This document shows, in pieces, positions 4,520-5,437 of a stretch of DNA of 5,437 bases. Position 1 is the stretch's first letter. Every line of letters starts with the position of its first letter. Location: positions 1 through 5,437 of the forward strand of contig ONXX01000092.1 of NCBI GenBank assembly GCA_900321955.1, in the 5' to 3' direction. A program made the position numbers and the translations under genes. Source of the DNA: an uncultured Bacillota bacterium. GTDB lineage: Bacteria > Bacillota_I > Bacilli_A > Erysipelotrichales > Erysipelotrichaceae. The notes below the pieces were generated by a model. It searched no databases. It saw only the letters and a list, made by a program, of their open reading frames with translations, and was not told where the DNA came from.

Positions 4520-5437
4520 TCAATTTCCCCTTTCCTGACGGATCCGCCTGTAGCGGATAAACCAGATCGGCAGCTGTATCAGCAAAGCCAGCATCCAGCT
4601 CAACGGGAAACAGCTGTACAAAGCCACCGGCGTATGGTGAAGGGCAAAATAGGTATACAGATAAACCAGACGAAAACCGCAGACGCCAAACAGAGTAATC
4701 AGCGTCGGAAGATAAATGAGACCCATTCCCCTGATTGAATTCACGATCACATCCAGAAGACCATTCAGGAAAAGGAAGAAAGTCACGCAGCTTAGACGGT
4801 ACATGCCCAAAGAGATGATCTCCTCTTCCCTTGTCAGCAAGCCAAGCAGAAACGGTCCGTTCAAAAGAATGAAGGAACCGATCGCAAAAGCACCGATGCC
4901 GCAGATGAAGAAGGTCATCCAGGTCACTTTCCTGATCTTTTCGTATTCCTTTGCCCCATAGTAGCGGGAATTGAACGTCAGCGATGTCAAAGGAAAGGCG
5001 TCGACAAAGACGTAGACATATTCTTCGATGGCATTGGCAGCCGTATTGGCCGCCACGAAGGCGGAACCAAAGGAGTTGATGCCCGACTGAATGACGATAT
5101 TGCTGAAAGAAAAGAGCTGATTCTGCAATGCTGAAGGGATGCCATAACTCAAAATCTTCAAAGCCAGGTGATAATCAAAAAGGCCGGGATCCAAAGACAA
5201 GGCTATGACACCTTCTTCCCTTAAAAGGCGCCGCAGGATCAAAAAAGCAGAAAAACATTGAGAGATCACCGTCGAAACAGCAGCTCCGGCAATACCCAGA
5301 TGCGCAAAAGCCACAAAGATCAGATTCAGCACCACATTCAAAAGACCGGACAGGCCAAGGTACAATGTCGGATCCTTGGTGTTGCCACTGGAACGCAGAA
5401 TGGAAGAGCCGAAATGATACAGGCTGATCGCCGGACA
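4520..5437 (-). CDS. MATE-family efflux transporter, 5' end outside window
   Basis: The frame is open to the window edge and gives 305 residues of a multidrug and toxic compound extrusion family protein; members usually have about 450, so roughly the first 140-150 (the first four membrane helices) are missing. These transporters are Na+- or H+-coupled exporters with two six-helix lobes. The fragment begins with the ILRSSGNTKDP loop and helices 5-6 (LGIAGAAVSTVISQ), followed by the C-lobe: LKILSYGIPSALQNQLFSFSN, then FNSRYYGAKEYEKIRK, then NSIRGMG and the last helices. It ends in a basic RYRRIRQERGN and stops at TGA. A TTG at 5365 could look like a start, but the family sequence clearly continues upstream of it. 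Substrate cannot be told. No convincing terminator follows before the tRNA promoter. Confidence 0.93.
   Translation of the reverse strand, partial: CPAISLYHFGSSILRSSGNTKDPTLYLGLSGLLNVVLNLIFVAFAHLGIAGAAVSTVISQCFSAFLILRRLLREEGVIALSLDPGLFDYHLALKILSYGIPSALQNQLFSFSNIVIQSGINSFGSAFVAANTAANAIEEYVYVFVDAFPLTSLTFNSRYYGAKEYEKIRKVTWMTFFICGIGAFAIGSFILLNGPFLLGLLTREEEIISLGMYRLSCVTFFLFLNGLLDVIVNSIRGMGLIYLPTLITLFGVCGFRLVYLYTYFALHHTPVALYSCFPLSWMLALLIQLPIWFIRYRRIRQERGN

Noticed and set aside
4520..5365. Complete 281-residue MATE protein starting at TTG 5365
   Set aside because: The frame stays open to the window edge and the 24 codons upstream encode family-typical sequence (HFGSSILRSSGNTKDP), so the gene is cut by the window rather than starting there.

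Overview
The window looks like a chromosomal stretch from an anaerobic, moderate-GC Bacillota (Firmicutes), perhaps a Clostridia- or Erysipelotrichia-type gut organism. The reasons are strong Shine-Dalgarno sites (AGGAGG type), tight minus-strand gene packing, U-tailed hairpin terminators, a tRNA gene with encoded CCA, and a two-iron superoxide reductase typical of anaerobes. TGA is used as a stop (MATE gene), so the standard bacterial code applies. The exact family cannot be fixed from this sequence.

Every gene I can support is on the minus strand, so transcription runs from high to low coordinates. Right to left: (1) the 3' two-thirds of a MATE-family efflux gene (4520-5437, 5' end outside the window); (2) a tRNA-Val(GAC) with its own sigma-A-type promoter and terminator (4331-4481); (3) a likely three-gene operon: a double zinc-ribbon protein with six membrane segments (2636-4243), a TPM-domain membrane protein with a glycine-rich tail (1876-2643) whose start overlaps the end of the preceding gene, and a class I superoxide reductase (desulfoferrodoxin, 1471-1845); (4) a hairpin with an imperfect U-tract, then a CDF-family metal exporter (259-1392) closed by a strong terminator; (5) 225 bases with no recognisable gene but with a long, nested inverted repeat.

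The most interesting unit is the zinc-ribbon/TPM pair. It resembles Bacillus subtilis YdjG-YdjH, which anchor a membrane-stress complex with the SPFH protein YdjI and the phage-shock protein PspA. Here the pair has no PspA or SPFH partner in the window and is linked instead to a superoxide reductase and a probable manganese-type CDF exporter. The layout suggests, but does not prove, an envelope/oxidative/metal stress neighbourhood. The zinc-ribbon protein also seems to carry extra C-terminal membrane segments beyond the Bacillus protein.
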